From JAJRRL01 sp047404195 (GTDB lineage: Bacteria > Pseudomonadota > Gammaproteobacteria > JAJRRL01), in the NCBI GenBank assembly GCA_047404195.1, contig JBDOIU010000019.1, positions 1-20,432 on the forward strand: a stretch of DNA of 20,432 bases, given 5' to 3'. Below, piece after piece: positions 6,728 to 15,546 of this stretch. How positions within the stretch are numbered: the stretch's first letter is position 1; the number at the start of each line of letters is the position of its first letter. The notes beneath the pieces are model-generated. The model worked only from the letters and a program-made list of their open reading frames with translations, searched no databases and was not told the origin of the DNA. The translations under genes were made by a program, and so were the position numbers.

Positions 6728-7654
6728 GTGCGATATTTTCTTTCCAGTATATTGTTACTTTGCGTCCTTTGTGCGCAGATTTTTGCATCTGGATTGCGTT
6801 TATATTCCTCCAAGGTGAACCATCTCGTCACTGTTCAGCACTACATCAGCTCACGTATCGTGCGCGAGCGTATTCCCGCTCAGCGAATCTTGGTGGTATT
6901 TGATATCGATAATACTTTGCTCACCACACCCAAACACTGTCACTCGCCTTATGCTCTTCAATGCCAATACCTCGGAGGTGTCGCTTGGTATAGCTGGCAG
7001 CGATCACTGCTGAAGCGAAATAAAGGTACGTCAGATAGTGTTGCTCGTAATGTGCCCAAGCTAAATGCAGTGCAAAACTTCCTATTTGCGCTAACGCCAA
7101 TGGAGCTGGTGGAGCATAGTATCCCACGAATTATTTCTAGACTCGAACGGCGTGGCGTGCAGGTTTTGATTGAAACTGCCCGTTCGCCCAGCATGGCTTC
7201 AGTGACTGAGCAACAGCTTTCTTTGCACCATATCAAGGGTTTTTGGTCTCGGTGGTCTCGTCAGCAGCGTACTGATCAGATAGCGAGGTGTATGAAATCA
7301 CAGCGGCTCAATCAAGGGTTGTTTACACATGGCATTTTTTATGTTGATGGTGCAGATAAAGGTAAATCTCTCCAATGTCTGCTACGAGCTTTTCCAAAAC
7401 GCTCGATAGACTTGGTGGTTTTTGTGGATGATACGATGAAGAATATTAAAAATGTTAAGCGCAGCCTTCGTGATAAATACATGCTTGCTTTATTTCAATC
7501 AGTAAAAATGCAGCCGGCAGTAGATGCTTTTTTAAACGGTAAAGAGCGTTATCAGTATCAAGCCCAGGCTACTATGCGGTGGCAGCGTATTCATCGGGCA
7601 CTTGCTACAACAATACCTGAGCTGATGTTTGATTACGTGCCTCATCAGTCGTAG
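6728..7654 (+). CDS. Secreted DUF2608 / HAD-like protein
   Basis: A 308-residue protein resembling the DUF2608 family, a HAD-superfamily branch of unknown substrate that I know mainly from Legionella, Coxiella and Chlamydia. HAD motif I is VVFDIDNTLL with Asp59 and Asp61, motif II lies in VLIETARS, a lysine for motif III is in the DGADKGKSL segment, and motif IV is VFVDDT with Asp234 and Asp235. A complete catalytic set suggests an active phosphatase. Taking the GTG at 6728, preceded by a G-rich site, gives a clean signal peptide: RYF followed by a Leu-rich core and a likely cleavage after QIFA. The product is therefore probably periplasmic or exported. The open frame extends to a GTG at 6689, but that would put the signal peptide inside. 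It is followed 46 bases later by the antiporter gene. Confidence 0.8.
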   Translation: MRYFLSSILLLCVLCAQIFASGLRLYSSKVNHLVTVQHYISSRIVRERIPAQRILVVFDIDNTLLTTPKHCHSPYALQCQYLGGVAWYSWQRSLLKRNKGTSDSVARNVPKLNAVQNFLFALTPMELVEHSIPRIISRLERRGVQVLIETARSPSMASVTEQQLSLHHIKGFWSRWSRQQRTDQIARCMKSQRLNQGLFTHGIFYVDGADKGKSLQCLLRAFPKRSIDLVVFVDDTMKNIKNVKRSLRDKYMLALFQSVKMQPAVDAFLNGKERYQYQAQATMRWQRIHRALATTIPELMFDYVPHQS

Positions 7655-7700
7655 TTCATAAGCAACTTGCAGATGAATTCTGCCACATACGGAGAAAATG

Positions 7701-8870
7701 ATGTCTGAAAATCTAGTGCTGGTTACATTCTTGATCTTTTTTGGTGCTGCTATTCTGTCCACCTTTGCGCTCTATACTAAGCAGTCAACATTGGTTGCAT
7801 ACATATTGCTCGGGATTCTCATTGGGCCTTACGGTCTCAGGTTTGTGCAAAATGTTGATATTGTACGCGAAATTGGTGATGTGGGTATTTTATTCTTGCT
7901 CTTTTTGCTTGGACTGCACCTTCCAATATCTAAGCTGATGCACATGCTCAAAAAGGTTGCTTCTGTGGGGTTGTGGAGTTCATTAATCTTTTTTGTCATA
8001 GGTGCTGCGGTACCATATTTTGTTGGTTTGACAATCGGTGAGTGCCTGGCTATTGGTGCAGCCATGATGTTTTCAAGTACGATTATTGGGATTAAACTAT
8101 TACCGACAACCATTCTGCATCACCAACATACTGGTGAGGTTATGATTGGTGTCTTGTTGTTTCAGGATATCATTGCGATTGCAGTGTTATTAATGGTGCA
8201 CGGGGCAAGTGGTGGTGCCAGCAATCACTACAGTAATATCCTGATATTAGCATTGGGTGTCCCACTGATGCTGGTGTTGGTGTATGTGCTGCAGCGTTGG
8301 GTGTTGAATCCATTATTTCAACGCTTTAATCGTGTGCGTGAATACTTGTTTCTATTGTCGATCGGTTGGTGTTTGTGCTTGGCCGAAGCTTGTAAATGGT
8401 TAGGCTTATCAGCTGAAATTGGTGCATTTATTGCGGGTGTCAGTTTGGCTTCCAGTCCTGTTTCAGTTTATGTTGCTGAGAGCTTGAAGCCAGTCAGGGA
8501 TTTTTTCTTGGTGATGTTTTTCTTTTCAGTGGGTGCAAGTTTCAACTTGGCATTCTTATCGGTGGTGATTGTGCCAGCCATTATATTGGTGGCATTGCTG
8601 ATGTTTGTTAAACCTCACGTTTACAAATATCTGTTATCAAAAGTAGGTGAAGATCGCTCCGTGGCATGGGAGGTAGGGGTGCGCCTAGGTCAGGTCAGTG
8701 AGTTTTCACTCATTATTGCTTATTTGTGTATGGAAAGTACATTGATTGGTAAGCAGGCTGCATACCTGATTGAAGCGACAACGATCTTGTCTTTTGCTAT
8801 TTCATCTTATTGGGTCATGCTGAAGTTTCCAACCCCATTGGCTGTGACTGAGCGGTTGCGTCGAGATTAG
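7701..8870 (+). CDS. CPA2-family monovalent cation:proton antiporter (Kef-type membrane domain)
   Basis: An inner-membrane secondary transporter that exchanges K+ or Na+ for protons, 389 residues. It is almost entirely hydrophobic, with about 11-13 predicted membrane segments. Family features include YILLGILIGPYG near residue 35, GILFLLFLLGLHL, the FSSTIIGIKLLP stretch, LLFQDIIAIAVLL around residue 155, and SAEIGAFIAGVSLA. Unlike KefB/KefC it has no C-terminal TrkA-N (RCK) domain and stops right after the membrane part. GGAG at 7691-7694 fits the ATG at 7701 better than the adjacent ATG at 7698. The substrate ion cannot be told from the sequence. The AmpE-like gene follows after 21 bases with a strong ribosome binding site, suggesting one transcript. 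Confidence 0.92.
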   Translation: MSENLVLVTFLIFFGAAILSTFALYTKQSTLVAYILLGILIGPYGLRFVQNVDIVREIGDVGILFLLFLLGLHLPISKLMHMLKKVASVGLWSSLIFFVIGAAVPYFVGLTIGECLAIGAAMMFSSTIIGIKLLPTTILHHQHTGEVMIGVLLFQDIIAIAVLLMVHGASGGASNHYSNILILALGVPLMLVLVYVLQRWVLNPLFQRFNRVREYLFLLSIGWCLCLAEACKWLGLSAEIGAFIAGVSLASSPVSVYVAESLKPVRDFFLVMFFFSVGASFNLAFLSVVIVPAIILVALLMFVKPHVYKYLLSKVGEDRSVAWEVGVRLGQVSEFSLIIAYLCMESTLIGKQAAYLIEATTILSFAISSYWVMLKFPTPLAVTERLRRD

Positions 8871-8891
8871 TTTATTACGGAGGAGTGTTTT

Positions 8892-9626
8892 ATGGTCGCT
8901 TTGATTTTAATGTGTGCTTGGATTCTCCAGCACTATTTCCCTGCGTGGAGGTTGCCCCAATCATTGTGGCAATCTTATGTTTCTCATACAGAGCATCTGC
9001 GCGCAAGAATGACTCCTTCAGGGCCATTGGCCTCTTGGGTAGTGATGGTGCTGCCAATTTGGCTTGTGGTTGTACTGTTGGTTGCTATTTCAGGTGCGTT
9101 AATCGGTGATCTTATAGAGTCACTGGTTATTTTGCTCTTGTTGTATTCTTATGTGAAATTGGATGAGCTCAAGCAGGATAATCAGTGCGATAATGCTGTG
9201 TTTTTGCTTGGATTGTTTACGCCAGTATTTTGGTATTCAATTTCAGGCTTTCCGATTTTTTTCTTTGTGATTGTATTGTTGGTCAGTGTGAATGTGACGG
9301 AGCGAGAGGTGTTGACAGAGCGCTGTCAGTTTATGCATGATCCAGCGAGGTTTTTGCTGTGTTTGTTTGCATGGTTACCTGCACGGCTATTGGGGTTGTT
9401 GATTGCATGCTTTAGCCGGTTCTCTGAGGTCATGGCGGTGAATGCCTCCTCCTTGCGTGGCGGTGTGTTTGGCACACTCGATTATTTGGAGTCGGCATTG
9501 ACAGCTGCGCTGGCGGAGAAGGGTGCTACAGATCAGTCGAGGCAAAAAAGACAATTGCTGCAAAAGGTGTGCATTGCTTGGTTGGCAATTTTATTGGTCT
9601 ATTCTCTTGGCGTGTTGCATGCGTGA
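8892..9626 (+). CDS. ampE: AmpE-like inner-membrane protein (AmpE/CobD-like family)
   Basis: A 244-residue membrane protein with hydrophobic segments near residues 46-70, 73-87, 110-135, 150-170 and at the C-terminus. Segments such as FWYSISGFPIFFFV and AWLPARLLGLLIACF match the AmpE branch of the CobD/CbiB-like family, where the LPARL motif is typical. AmpE was described as a membrane partner of the anhydro-muramidase AmpD in beta-lactamase regulation, but its biochemical role is not settled. The assignment is supported by context: in E. coli ampDE also lies just upstream of the pyruvate dehydrogenase operon. No ampD is in the window. GGAGGAG just before 8886, with a spacing of about six bases, gives a strong start. 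The stop is TGA. Confidence 0.75.
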   Translation: MVALILMCAWILQHYFPAWRLPQSLWQSYVSHTEHLRARMTPSGPLASWVVMVLPIWLVVVLLVAISGALIGDLIESLVILLLLYSYVKLDELKQDNQCDNAVFLLGLFTPVFWYSISGFPIFFFVIVLLVSVNVTEREVLTERCQFMHDPARFLLCLFAWLPARLLGLLIACFSRFSEVMAVNASSLRGGVFGTLDYLESALTAALAEKGATDQSRQKRQLLQKVCIAWLAILLVYSLGVLHA

Positions 9627-9652
9627 TGTGACTATCGCATAGAGCGGGTCTG

Positions 9653-9700
9653 TGGTATGATAATTTGCGTCTGTTTTGGTTGGATACTGTCCTGCAGACG
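9653..9700 (+). promoter_or_regulatory. Candidate aceE promoter and leader hairpin
   Basis: TGG TATGAT at 9653-9661 resembles an extended -10 element without a good -35. Downstream, CGTCTG (9668-9673) pairs with CAGACG (9695-9700), enclosing a 21-base loop and forming a hairpin within the leader of aceE. No uridine run follows, so it is not a terminator. No PdhR-like inverted repeat (TTGGT/ACCAA) was found. Both elements are visual calls. Confidence 0.35.
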
Positions 9701-9728
9701 AGATTTTAGTGAATTTTAAGGCAGAAAA

Positions 9729-12401
9729 ATGACAACAAATGATCAATGTGAGTTAAACGAGTGGCAGGACGCGCTGCGTTCTGTCGTTGCTGAGTCAGGT
9801 CGGTCACAGGCAGAGTCAATTGTGGCGGCTGTGCTCGCAACTGCTCAGTCTTTGAACTGTCAGGTTGGGAATAATCACACGACACCTTACCTCAACACAC
9901 TCTCGAACGAAGCACAAGAGCGCTTGCCTGTTGAAGATATTCCAATGTTGATGCGCTCCATTGCGTGTGTGAGATGGAATGCGATTGTGACGGTGTTGCG
10001 CGCGGTCAAAAAGAGTGGCTCTATTGGTGGTCATATCGCTTCATTTGCTTCTGCTGCGATTTTATACGAGGTTGGTTTTAATTACTTTTATAGGGGGCGT
10101 TCAGGCTCTCTTAACACAGGTGATCAGTTTTTAGGTGATTTGGTTTATTTTCAGGGACACTCTTCACCGGGTATCTATGCACGCAGCTTTTTGGAGGGAC
10201 GTTTGCCTGAATCACAAATGGACCGCTTCAGGCGTGAAATTGGTGGTGGTGGCCTATCATCCTATCCGCATCCCTGGTTAATGCCTGAGTATTGGCAGTT
10301 TCCAACAGTGTCCATGGGTTTGGGCCCATTAACAGCTATTTACCAAGCACAGTTATTAAAGTATTTGGAAAACCGTGCTTTGATTCCAGCACAGGGGCGA
10401 AAGGTTTGGGCTTATTGTGGTGATGGAGAAATGAATGAGCCCGAGTCTGTAGGGGCAATTCATATCGCTGCACGTGAGCAGCTAGACAATCTGATTTTTG
10501 TCATCAACTGTAACTTACAGCGTTTAGATGGACCTGTTTGGGGTAATGGACAGATCATACAGCAATTTGAATCATTGTTTGCTGGAGCTGGTTGGCGAGT
10601 GATTAAGGTTATTTGGGGTGGCGCCTGGTCAACATTACTTGAGCAAGATGAGACAGGTCGATTACAAAAACGCATGGCAGAGCTAAGAGATGGTGACTTC
10701 CAAACTATGTCTGCACGTGGCCCTGCATATCTGCGCAAAGCATTCTTCGGCGTTGATGCTGATCTGGCTGCAATGGTTGCGGATTGGAGTGATGAACAAC
10801 TAGCCGGTCTTATTGATGGTGGGCATGATCCACAGCAAGTATTTGCGGCGTACCATGAGGCTATGCAAACAAAAGGTGTGCCAACATTACTATTATTCAA
10901 AACCGTGAAGGGCTACGGTATGGGTGCGGGTGGAGAGGCGCAAAATACAACTCACCAACAAAAGAAATTATCGGATGCTGATTTAGAGCAGTTTGTCACA
11001 CGTTTCACACCACCTGTGACTAAAAAACAGCGACAGTCATTGGCTTTTATCGCGCCAGAAGCTGTGCCAGAAGAGGTGGCTTTTATGCAGTCTAAGCGTG
11101 AGCAGCTGCATGGTTATCTTCCAAGACGGGTGAGTGAGTGTCCGCGTATCAGTATTCCTGATGTTGACATGTTTAAAGCGCAGCTTGCGGGTACTGGAGA
11201 TCGTGAACAATCGACTACGATGGTCATTGCTAGAATGTTTTCAACGTTACTAAAAAACAAAGACATCGCGCCATATTTGGTGCCCATTTTTGCTGATGAA
11301 ACCCGTACATTTGGTATGGAAAGTTACTTCAGACAATTAGGTATTTACCAAGTGGATGGTCAGCAGTATGAACCTGAAGACCGTAAAGCCCTGATGTATT
11401 ATCGTGAGGCCAGTGATGGTCAGGTCTTGCAGCAGGGTATCAGTGAGCCAGGTGCAATGGCCAGTTGGACGGCAGCTGGTACGGCTTACGCCACACATGC
11501 GGTGCCATTGATTCCGCTCTACATCTATTATGCGATGTTTGGGTTTCAACGTATTGGTGATTTGGTTTGGGCTGCAGCTGATCAGCGAGCACGAGGCTTT
11601 ATTGTGGGTGGTCTTTCTGGTCGTACTTCATTGCCAGGTGAAGGGTTACAGCATCAAGATGGGCATAATTTACTGATGTTTTCTGCTGTGCCAAGCTGCA
11701 TTTGCTATGACCCGTGTTTCGCCTATGAGACAGCCATTATCATGCATGATGGTTTGCGCCGCATGTATGACCAGCAAGAAGATGTTTTTTATTATCTGAC
11801 TGCGACCAATGAAAACTATATACATCCTGCCATTCCTGAGCATGTTTCACATCAGGATGTTTTGCGCGGTATGTATCTATACCAGGCGGCAGAGAAATCA
11901 TCCTCTGCTACCAATGTACAGTTGCTGGGTTCAGGTGTTGTCTTGAGAACAACGATAGAGGCAGCAGCTTTATTACGTGCACAGGGTTTTGCCGTGAACG
12001 TATGGAGTGTGACCAGTTTTAGTGAGTTGCGTCGAGATATCGAGTCCTGTCAGAGACGTCATCGCTTACAGCCGCAGCAGCCTGCACCGTTATCACATGT
12101 CGAGCAGTGCTTGCAGGGTCATGATGGCCCGGTTGTTGCTGTTTCTGATCACATTAAATTGAATGCCAATCAAATTGCACCTGCAATTAAAGGTTCTTTT
12201 GATGTGTTGGGTACGGATGGATATGGTCGAAGTGATACGCGTGAAGCATTGCGATCGTTTTTTGAAATAGATGCAGCCATGATTGCATATACTGCCATGG
12301 TGGCATTGTTTCGCGAGGGTCATGTTACAGCCGAAAAGCTATCAGATGCAGCTTCTCTTTGGGGAGTCTCATGTGAGCAGGCAGAGCCTGTAACGCAATA
12401 G
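9729..12401 (+). CDS. aceE: Pyruvate dehydrogenase E1 component (homodimeric type)
   Basis: Thiamine-diphosphate enzyme that decarboxylates pyruvate and passes the acetyl group to lipoyl-E2, linking glycolysis to the TCA cycle. At 890 residues it matches the usual 885-890 of the AceE type. The ThDP/Mg motif runs from GDG at 231-233 to NCN at 260-262. Other landmarks are GGHIASFASAA in the N-terminal part, FQGHSSPGIYAR, and SGRTSLPGEGLQHQDGHN in the transketolase-like second half. AAGG at 9718-9721 lies seven bases before the ATG. It opens the aceE-aceF-lpdA operon, with 26 bases to aceF. No interruption is seen. Confidence 0.98.
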   Translation: MTTNDQCELNEWQDALRSVVAESGRSQAESIVAAVLATAQSLNCQVGNNHTTPYLNTLSNEAQERLPVEDIPMLMRSIACVRWNAIVTVLRAVKKSGSIGGHIASFASAAILYEVGFNYFYRGRSGSLNTGDQFLGDLVYFQGHSSPGIYARSFLEGRLPESQMDRFRREIGGGGLSSYPHPWLMPEYWQFPTVSMGLGPLTAIYQAQLLKYLENRALIPAQGRKVWAYCGDGEMNEPESVGAIHIAAREQLDNLIFVINCNLQRLDGPVWGNGQIIQQFESLFAGAGWRVIKVIWGGAWSTLLEQDETGRLQKRMAELRDGDFQTMSARGPAYLRKAFFGVDADLAAMVADWSDEQLAGLIDGGHDPQQVFAAYHEAMQTKGVPTLLLFKTVKGYGMGAGGEAQNTTHQQKKLSDADLEQFVTRFTPPVTKKQRQSLAFIAPEAVPEEVAFMQSKREQLHGYLPRRVSECPRISIPDVDMFKAQLAGTGDREQSTTMVIARMFSTLLKNKDIAPYLVPIFADETRTFGMESYFRQLGIYQVDGQQYEPEDRKALMYYREASDGQVLQQGISEPGAMASWTAAGTAYATHAVPLIPLYIYYAMFGFQRIGDLVWAAADQRARGFIVGGLSGRTSLPGEGLQHQDGHNLLMFSAVPSCICYDPCFAYETAIIMHDGLRRMYDQQEDVFYYLTATNENYIHPAIPEHVSHQDVLRGMYLYQAAEKSSSATNVQLLGSGVVLRTTIEAAALLRAQGFAVNVWSVTSFSELRRDIESCQRRHRLQPQQPAPLSHVEQCLQGHDGPVVAVSDHIKLNANQIAPAIKGSFDVLGTDGYGRSDTREALRSFFEIDAAMIAYTAMVALFREGHVTAEKLSDAASLWGVSCEQAEPVTQ

Positions 12402-12427
12402 CGAAGAATAAATTGAGGAGAAAATTT

Positions 12428-13705
12428 GTGACGACACAAGCAATTAAAATTCCAGATCTCGGTGGTGTTGCAGACGTCGATGTGATCGAAATCTGTGTGG
12501 CTGTGGGTGATACCATTAGTGAAGAGCAGTCATTGGTTAGCTTAGAGAGTGATAAAGCAACCATGGATGTGCCTTCGCCACTAGCCGGCAAAGTTGAAAA
12601 GATACATGTTAAAATGGGCGACAAGGTATCAGAGGGTGCTTTACTGATAGATATCAGTGCCAGTACTGATGTTGATGCATCGCCAGCTGTTGAAGCTGAT
12701 CAGGCGCAGGCTGAATCAGGGAAACCTGTGAGTGAGTCAGTGCCAGAAGAGGCTGTTGCTGCAGCGTCAGAACCAGTTGTCCCAGCACCAGTAGCTGATG
12801 TTGCCAGTGGTGATGTCTACGCCGGTCCAGCAGTGAGGCGGATGGCGAGAGAGATCGGTATCAATTTGAGTGCTGTACCGGCAACTGGTGAGCGTGGACG
12901 CATTACCAAGTCGGATGTAAAGCGTTATGTGCAGTCAGGCATGTCTGGGCAGGCGGGATCTGCTGGGTTAAGTCTTGCAGCGATGCCTGAGGTTGACTTT
13001 TCCCGTTTTGGTTCGGTGCGACATCAGTCATTGAGTAAGATTCAAAAGTTTTCCGGTGCTAATTTGCATCGTAACTGGGTCAGTATTCCGCATGTGACTC
13101 AATTCGCAGAAACTGATATCACCGAGTTGGAAGCATTTCGTCAACGTGAAAAAGCTGCTTTGCAAAAACAGGGTGTGCGTTTAACGCCGCTGGTATTCAT
13201 GATGAAAGCAGTGGTATCGGCATTACGTGCTTTTCCGCACTTTAATGCATCGCTGTCATCAGATGGTGCGTCTGTTGTAATCAAAGAGTATTATCATATT
13301 GGCGTAGCCGTTGACACGCCGAATGGTTTGGTTGTGCCAGTGATTCGGGATGTTGATAAGAAAGGTTTGGTTGAGCTTGCAAAAGAATTGGCAGCGATCA
13401 GTGAAAAGGCAAGAACGAAGGGTTTGCTACCGGCAGAAATGCAGGGTGGTTGCTTTACGATTTCAAGTCTTGGTGGTATTGGCGGCACTGCATTCACACC
13501 GATTATCAATGCGCCTGAAGTGGCAATCTTAGGTGTATCGCGTTCTCAAACAAAGCCGGTATGGCAAGATGGTGCTTGGCAGCCACATTTAATATTGCCT
13601 TTATCGTTGTCTTACGACCACCGTGTGATTGATGGTGCTGATGGTGCACGTTTCATTACGCACTTGTCAGCATGTTTAGCTGACTTGCGGCAATTATTAT
13701 TATAA
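12428..13705 (+). CDS. aceF: Pyruvate dehydrogenase E2, dihydrolipoamide acetyltransferase
   Basis: Core of the pyruvate dehydrogenase complex; it transfers the acetyl group from its swinging lipoyl arm to CoA. Domains in order: one lipoyl domain (residues 1-78, lipoyl lysine 43 in ESDKATMDVP), an Ala/Pro/Glu-rich linker (80-130), a peripheral subunit-binding domain (AGPAVRRMAREIG to KSDVKRYV), a second linker, and the catalytic domain with SYDHRVIDG (His398, Asp402). There is only one lipoyl domain, whereas E. coli has three, which accounts for the length of 425 residues. The start is taken as the GTG at 12428, seven bases after GAGGAG; an upstream in-frame start at 12413 would overlap the ribosome binding site. 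It lies 24 bases before lpdA. Confidence 0.97.
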   Translation: MTTQAIKIPDLGGVADVDVIEICVAVGDTISEEQSLVSLESDKATMDVPSPLAGKVEKIHVKMGDKVSEGALLIDISASTDVDASPAVEADQAQAESGKPVSESVPEEAVAAASEPVVPAPVADVASGDVYAGPAVRRMAREIGINLSAVPATGERGRITKSDVKRYVQSGMSGQAGSAGLSLAAMPEVDFSRFGSVRHQSLSKIQKFSGANLHRNWVSIPHVTQFAETDITELEAFRQREKAALQKQGVRLTPLVFMMKAVVSALRAFPHFNASLSSDGASVVIKEYYHIGVAVDTPNGLVVPVIRDVDKKGLVELAKELAAISEKARTKGLLPAEMQGGCFTISSLGGIGGTAFTPIINAPEVAILGVSRSQTKPVWQDGAWQPHLILPLSLSYDHRVIDGADGARFITHLSACLADLRQLLL

Positions 13706-13729
13706 TTTTTTTTAAATATGGGGGTTTTT

Positions 13730-15145
13730 ATGGCAGATAATATTTCAGTAGATTGTGTGGTGATTGGGAGTGGTCCTGCCGGCTATGCTGCTGCGTTCCG
13801 GGCAGCCGATTTGGGTATGTCGGTTGCATTGGTTGAGCGTTATGCTACGCTCGGTGGCGTTTGTTTGAATGTTGGGTGTATACCGTCAAAGGCATTATTG
13901 CATGTGGCGAAGGTGATGGATGATGTTGAAGATATGTCATCTGTTGTTAAGTACGGCAAGCCAGAAATAGATATGCCTGCTTTGCGTGCGTGGAAAGACG
14001 GTGTCATTAAGAAGTTGACTGGTGGTTTGGCAATGATGGCCAAACAACGTAAAGTAACTGTTGTGCAAGGTGAGGCGCATTTTGCTTCTTCGACTCAGCT
14101 GCAAGTAAAGCAGGCATCTAGCACACAAACTGTCGATTTTAGAAATTGTATTATTGCTGTGGGTTCACAGCCGGTTAAGTTGCCATTTATTCCTGAGGAT
14201 CCACGAGTGATAGACTCAACAGGTGCGCTGCAGCTTGAAAATGTGCAAGGTAAAATGCTTGTTATCGGTGGTGGTATCATTGGTTTAGAGATGGCAACTG
14301 TCTATCGTGCATTGGGCGCCGATGTCACTATCGTTGAGATGCAAGATCAGATTATGCCGGGAGCGGATGCAGATATCGTTAAGCCGTTATTTAAGCGTGT
14401 TAGTAAGCAGTATGAGTCAATCTTACTTAAAACTGGTGTCACTCAAGTTGATGCAAAAGACGATGGTTTATATGTGACTTTTGAGGGCGATCACGCACCA
14501 GAAGGTCCGCAGCGATTTGATCGTATTTTGGTTGCTGTTGGTCGCCGACCAAATGGTGGTTATATTTCAGCAGACAAAGCCGGTATTCAAGTTGACGAGC
14601 GTGGCTTTATTCCAGTTGATAATCAAATGCGTACCAATGTGAGTCATATTTTTGCTGTTGGTGATGTAGTTGGCAATCCAATGTTGGCACACAAGGGCGC
14701 CTACGAAGGTCGATTAGCAGCAGAAGTTGTTTCTGGTAAAAAGCATTATAACGACGCTAAATGTATCCCATCTGTTGCTTATACAGATCCAGAAGTTTCA
14801 TGGGTCGGCGTGACTGAGACTGAGGCAAAAGCTCAAGGCATCAGCTATCGAACAGGCGTATTCCCATGGATGGCCAGTGGTCGCGCGCTTGCGACAGACC
14901 GAACAGAGGGGCTCACAAAAATTATTGTGGATGCGAATAATCGTGTCATTGGTGGTGCTATTATTGGGATAAATGCTGGTGAGCTGATTGCGGAGATTGG
15001 ATTAGCGATCGAGATGGGTGCTGATATTGAAGACGTTGCATTAACTATTCATCCGCATCCAACGCTCTCAGAGAGTGTGATGCTTGCCGCTGAGGTATGT
15101 GAAGGTACGGTGACCGATCTTTATATTCCTAAAAAGAAAAAGTAA
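13730..15145 (+). CDS. lpdA: Dihydrolipoamide dehydrogenase (E3)
   Basis: FAD enzyme that reoxidises dihydrolipoamide with NAD+, serving pyruvate dehydrogenase and probably 2-oxoglutarate dehydrogenase. 471 residues. The FAD-binding GSGPAG is at 13-18, the redox disulfide is CLNVGC (Cys45/Cys50), the NAD-binding VIGGGIIGLE sits in the middle, the second FAD motif is HIFAVGDVVG, and the catalytic pair His443/Glu448 is in HPHPTLSE. The chosen ATG at 13730 gives MADNISVDC and has GGGGG five bases upstream; an in-frame ATG at 13718 would add MGVF. The C-terminus is a lysine run. It is the last gene of the operon, followed by a terminator candidate. Confidence 0.97.
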   Translation: MADNISVDCVVIGSGPAGYAAAFRAADLGMSVALVERYATLGGVCLNVGCIPSKALLHVAKVMDDVEDMSSVVKYGKPEIDMPALRAWKDGVIKKLTGGLAMMAKQRKVTVVQGEAHFASSTQLQVKQASSTQTVDFRNCIIAVGSQPVKLPFIPEDPRVIDSTGALQLENVQGKMLVIGGGIIGLEMATVYRALGADVTIVEMQDQIMPGADADIVKPLFKRVSKQYESILLKTGVTQVDAKDDGLYVTFEGDHAPEGPQRFDRILVAVGRRPNGGYISADKAGIQVDERGFIPVDNQMRTNVSHIFAVGDVVGNPMLAHKGAYEGRLAAEVVSGKKHYNDAKCIPSVAYTDPEVSWVGVTETEAKAQGISYRTGVFPWMASGRALATDRTEGLTKIIVDANNRVIGGAIIGINAGELIAEIGLAIEMGADIEDVALTIHPHPTLSESVMLAAEVCEGTVTDLYIPKKKK

Positions 15146-15221
15146 AGATGATATGAGGCAGGCTCTAGTATGATGCTTGGAGTCTGTTGGATATCATAAC
15201 CTTATTTTCGTTCTTGTATGT

Positions 15222-15242
15222 AGGCTAATGGCCTGCTTTTTT
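15222..15242 (+). terminator. Intrinsic terminator candidate after lpdA
   Basis: AGGC (15222-15225) pairs with GCCT (15231-15234) across TAATG; six T follow after GC. The stem is short. GCAGGC at 15158-15163 could also pair with GCCTGC at 15231-15236, making a longer-range stem before the same T-run. Confidence 0.4.
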
Positions 15243-15421
15243 GTGCATGATGGTTCGTGCCTCCTTGTGACTCAATCGATAATTAATCTACTATTCTTGA
15301 TTCATCAATACCTGATTGGTTTTGGCATGATTATGCGTATATATCTGGTGCTCTTAGAGGGTGGGTTTTTTTTGTTTCAGAGACCTTGCGAAATCACCGA
15401 AAGATTAGGTACCAAATACGC

Positions 15422-15450
15422 TTGACATTATTGGCTGTCTAAAATATAAT
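15422..15450 (+). promoter_or_regulatory. Perfect sigma-70 promoter of the oxidoreductase gene
   Basis: TTGACA at 15422-15427 and TATAAT at 15445-15450 are both exact consensus hexamers with the optimal 17-base spacer. Transcription would begin near 15457 and give a leader of about 90 bases. Confidence 0.85.
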
Positions 15451-15546
15451 AACAGTTCGGACAGAATTAGGCGTGCGAGCCGTGTTTAATGAATGCGCTT
15501 TGGCTATATCATGATGTGATGTGGTACGAAGTCAGAAGGAACAACA

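Larger units (their letters stand above)
15146..15546. other. Intergenic region between lpdA and the oxidoreductase
   Basis: No convincing gene. It holds a terminator candidate near 15222-15242, AT-rich sequence with short open frames of unlikely composition, a consensus promoter at 15422-15450 and an 85-90 base leader before the ATG at 15547. Confidence 0.6.

Noticed and set aside
9660..9728. Leader hairpin before aceE as a riboswitch or attenuator
   Set aside because: A single six-base-pair stem without a T-run or an alternative pairing; not enough to call a regulatory RNA.
15177..15425. An 82-codon open frame between lpdA and the oxidoreductase
   Set aside because: No ribosome binding site, hydrophobic low-information composition, and it overlaps the terminator candidate and the -35 of the consensus promoter.
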